Assembly: GCA_018902755.1 (NCBI GenBank) | Contig: JAHIQI010000018.1 | Span: forward strand, 23,474 to 87,473 | DNA: 64,000 nucleotides | Reading direction: 5' to 3' | From: Pseudomonadota bacterium | GTDB taxonomy: Bacteria; Desulfobacterota; Desulfarculia; Desulfarculales; Desulfarculaceae | Shown here: positions 62,862-64,000 of the stretch, one piece after another | Layout: the number at the start of each line of letters is the position of its first letter | How positions within the stretch are numbered: the stretch's first letter is position 1 | Position numbers and translations under genes: made by a program | Notes under the pieces: generated by a model | The model's database searches: none | Seen by the model: the letters and a program-made list of their open reading frames with translations, nothing else | What the model was told of the DNA's origin: nothing

Positions 62862-62886
62862 GCGGCCCCTTTAGTTGAGCGGCCCC
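62853..62886 (+). repeat. 17-bp tandem duplication at the cyclase stop codon
   Basis: TTTAGTTGAGCGGCCCC is present twice in tandem at 62853-62869 and 62870-62886. The first copy contains the TGA stop of the cyclase gene. A slipped-strand or insertion event is likely; the coding end is intact. Confidence 0.85.
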
Positions 62887-63033
62887 AAAATACCTAGCCG
62901 GCCCAGCCGGCGGTTTGGCTGCAAGCTTCCAACGCCTATTAAGTTAAAAGCAGCGACAAGCCGTGACGGCCATACGGCGGGGCCGATGACCAAGGATCAA
63001 GCCTGCCCAGATTGCGAAGGGGGACGGAAGCAT

Positions 63034-63633
63034 ATGGAACCTAGCAAAGAGCGAAGGCGTTGGCAGAGGGAAACATTGTCGCCGCCCTTTGTGACTATTG
63101 TGCATGAAACCTTCGGCACGGGCCCGGATGCCCAGGGGGAACCGATCATCGCGGAGATGTGCAGCCTGAGCGCGGGGGGCGCGATGCTGACTGCCTGCGA
63201 AAAGCTGGTGAGCGGTTCGCACATCATCCTGCAAGCCTACAACCGGGCCAAGAAAAAGTAGCTGCATTTCAAGGCCGTGGTAGTGGCCAGCGAAGTGTCC
63301 TCCTCGGGATGCAGCCATTTGACCAGGTTGGAGTTTCTGGAGCAGAGCCCTAAACGACAGCCCCAATCCTATCGCCGTAGGCCCGGCGCGAAACCTCTAC
63401 CCGCTGAGGTGGAGTTCCTGCTGAACACCCCTATCTTCAAGGCCATCCCCAGCCGGGCCGTGTGCTCATTCTTAAATCAGATGACCCGGCCGCACCCTGC
63501 CGTCCGGCCAGCGCCTCATGGCTTGCTTGACTTCCCTCAACAAGCCGCCATAAAGTTCCCTGCCCAAAACTGGAGGTTTTCGGGGCATATGCTCCTGATT
63601 GCGATGAGCCTAAAATCATTAGCCACCCTTTGA
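63034..63633 (+). pseudogene. PilZ-domain gene interrupted by an in-frame amber codon
   Basis: The frame begins at ATG 63034 behind GGGGGA and encodes a PilZ domain (RRWQRETLSPPFVTI, EMCSLSAGGAMLTA). TAG at 63259-63261 stops it in the middle of the fold. Without any frameshift the same frame goes on with LHFKAVVVASEVSSSG and LTRLEFLEQS, the second half of a PilZ domain. A segment FLLNTPIFKAIPSRAV, resembling the start of a cyclic-nucleotide-binding domain, follows. A single base change would restore it. PilZ domains bind cyclic-di-GMP. I call it a nonsense pseudogene; amber read-through is a remote option. Confidence 0.7.
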
Positions 63634-63862
63634 GTAAAGGTTTTTTAGGAAGGCCAGCAATTACAATTTATTTGACTGAATTGAACTGGAATTAGGGGCT
63701 AAAGTTTATATGGAGGCGGTGTCTCTGCGACAGAATAAACCGGCAACGGTTACATAAAGCAGCATGAAGGGCAGTTGAGTTATTGGCCCGCATATGGCGA
63801 TGATTATTGCCTCGTTGTTACTAAAGGCGCTGGCGGCAATGGCCAAGCCAATAAAGGTATTT
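63634..63862. other. Intergenic stretch before the insertion sequence
   Basis: I see no gene here. The DNA is lower in GC than the left part of the window and ends in the terminal bases GGTTCTTC of the ISL3-like element. Confidence 0.45.
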
Positions 63863-64000
63863 GGTTCTTCGTCGTTAGCTGTGGAATTTGATTAGTTCTC
63901 CCAGTGGTGCGGCGATGAAATAGATCATGGTGATGAAGGTGAAAGCGTTGCGGTAGCCACGCGCTCTTGCCCTGGCGGCCTGGAAGATGCCATTGAGGCC
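63863..64000 (-). mobile_element. Right end of an ISL3-like insertion sequence (partial)
   Basis: The element end is set at GGTTCTTCGTCGTTAGCTGTGG, which resembles ISL3-family terminal repeats that begin GGNTCTTC. Its transposase reads inward on the minus strand and is cut by the window edge. The opposite end lies outside, so target duplication cannot be checked. Confidence 0.55.
63875..64000 (-). CDS. ISL3-family transposase, C-terminal part
   Basis: The last 41 residues run from GLNGIFQAARARARGYRNA to LGELIKFHS and end at TAA (63877-63875). GLN...QAARARARGYRN is the characteristic end of the DDE_Tnp_ISL3 catalytic domain, which includes the last acidic residue region just before. The remainder lies outside the window, so whether the gene is intact is unknown. 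Confidence 0.7.
   Translation of the reverse strand, partial: GLNGIFQAARARARGYRNAFTFITMIYFIAAPLGELIKFHS

Overview
The window is GC-rich DNA (most genes have G/C-biased third positions) that reads like the chromosome of an anaerobic, sulfate-reducer-like member of the Desulfobacterota. The pointers are many Hdr/Qmo-type flavin and iron-sulfur proteins, a MetVF-type methylene-tetrahydrofolate reductase, sigma-54 enhancer-binding proteins, TAXI-TRAP transport and acyl-CoA degradation genes. A Desulfarculales-like host is my best guess. No rRNA, tRNA or CRISPR array was seen.

Region 1 (1-7800, minus strand) holds a complete operon: a NuoE-like, a NuoF-like and a short NuoG-like NADH module, followed by an HdrA/MvhD-type protein and a strong terminator. 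Upstream of nuoE lie a good sigma-54 -24/-12 site and a cluster of GAAACGTTTC-type dyads. The gene before that encodes a PAS-PAS-AAA+ sigma-54 activator.

Region 2 (8541-25743, plus strand) begins with a second sigma-54 activator, followed by TGTTGC-N7/8-GCAACA dyads and a second -24/-12 site. From there genes run almost without gaps: a heme-c-motif sensor kinase, a receiver-kinase hybrid, a UspA protein, a CheY-like receiver, then hdrC, hdrB, a giant hdrA carrying a GltD/NfnB-like insertion, mvhD, metV, metF and a QmoA/QmoB-like pair without QmoC. I read this as a signalling block co-transcribed with an Hdr-linked methylene-H4folate reductase, the methyl branch of the Wood-Ljungdahl pathway. 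An electron-bifurcating or confurcating role is an inference.

Region 3 (25740-32900) is mixed: an RNase-Z-like MBL hydrolase, a DegT aminotransferase, a DUF389 membrane protein, an SH3 lipoprotein, an orphan ABC solute-binding protein behind a near-perfect sigma-54 site, and a cyclase-family hydrolase.

Region 4 (33081-47727) is a 13-kb minus-strand catabolic cluster: acyl-CoA ligase, nitronate-monooxygenase-like flavoprotein, FrhB-like flavoprotein, TAXI-TRAP importer, thiolase plus DUF35 partner, crotonase, SDR, acyl-CoA dehydrogenase, CaiB-type CoA-transferase and a GntR/FCD regulator. A second nitronate-monooxygenase-like gene is divergent from it. The substrate, probably a carboxylic acid, is unknown. 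A scar of transposase and quinone-oxidoreductase fragments follows.

Region 5 (48150-54787, minus strand) carries an ECF sigma factor, a small membrane protein, a Spy/CpxP-like protein and a MacAB-NodT tripartite efflux system. Region 6 (55131-57088) is a remnant of a mobile element (5'-truncated DUF3987 gene plus a small zinc-ribbon-like gene). Region 7 (57525-62861) is a TPR/beta-barrel protein, FecR-domain protein and CHASE2 adenylate cyclase trio. The right edge holds a PilZ gene broken by an in-frame amber codon and the end of an ISL3-like insertion sequence. Two diverged copies of a ~120-bp palindromic intergenic repeat lie at 4-121 and 7948-8068.
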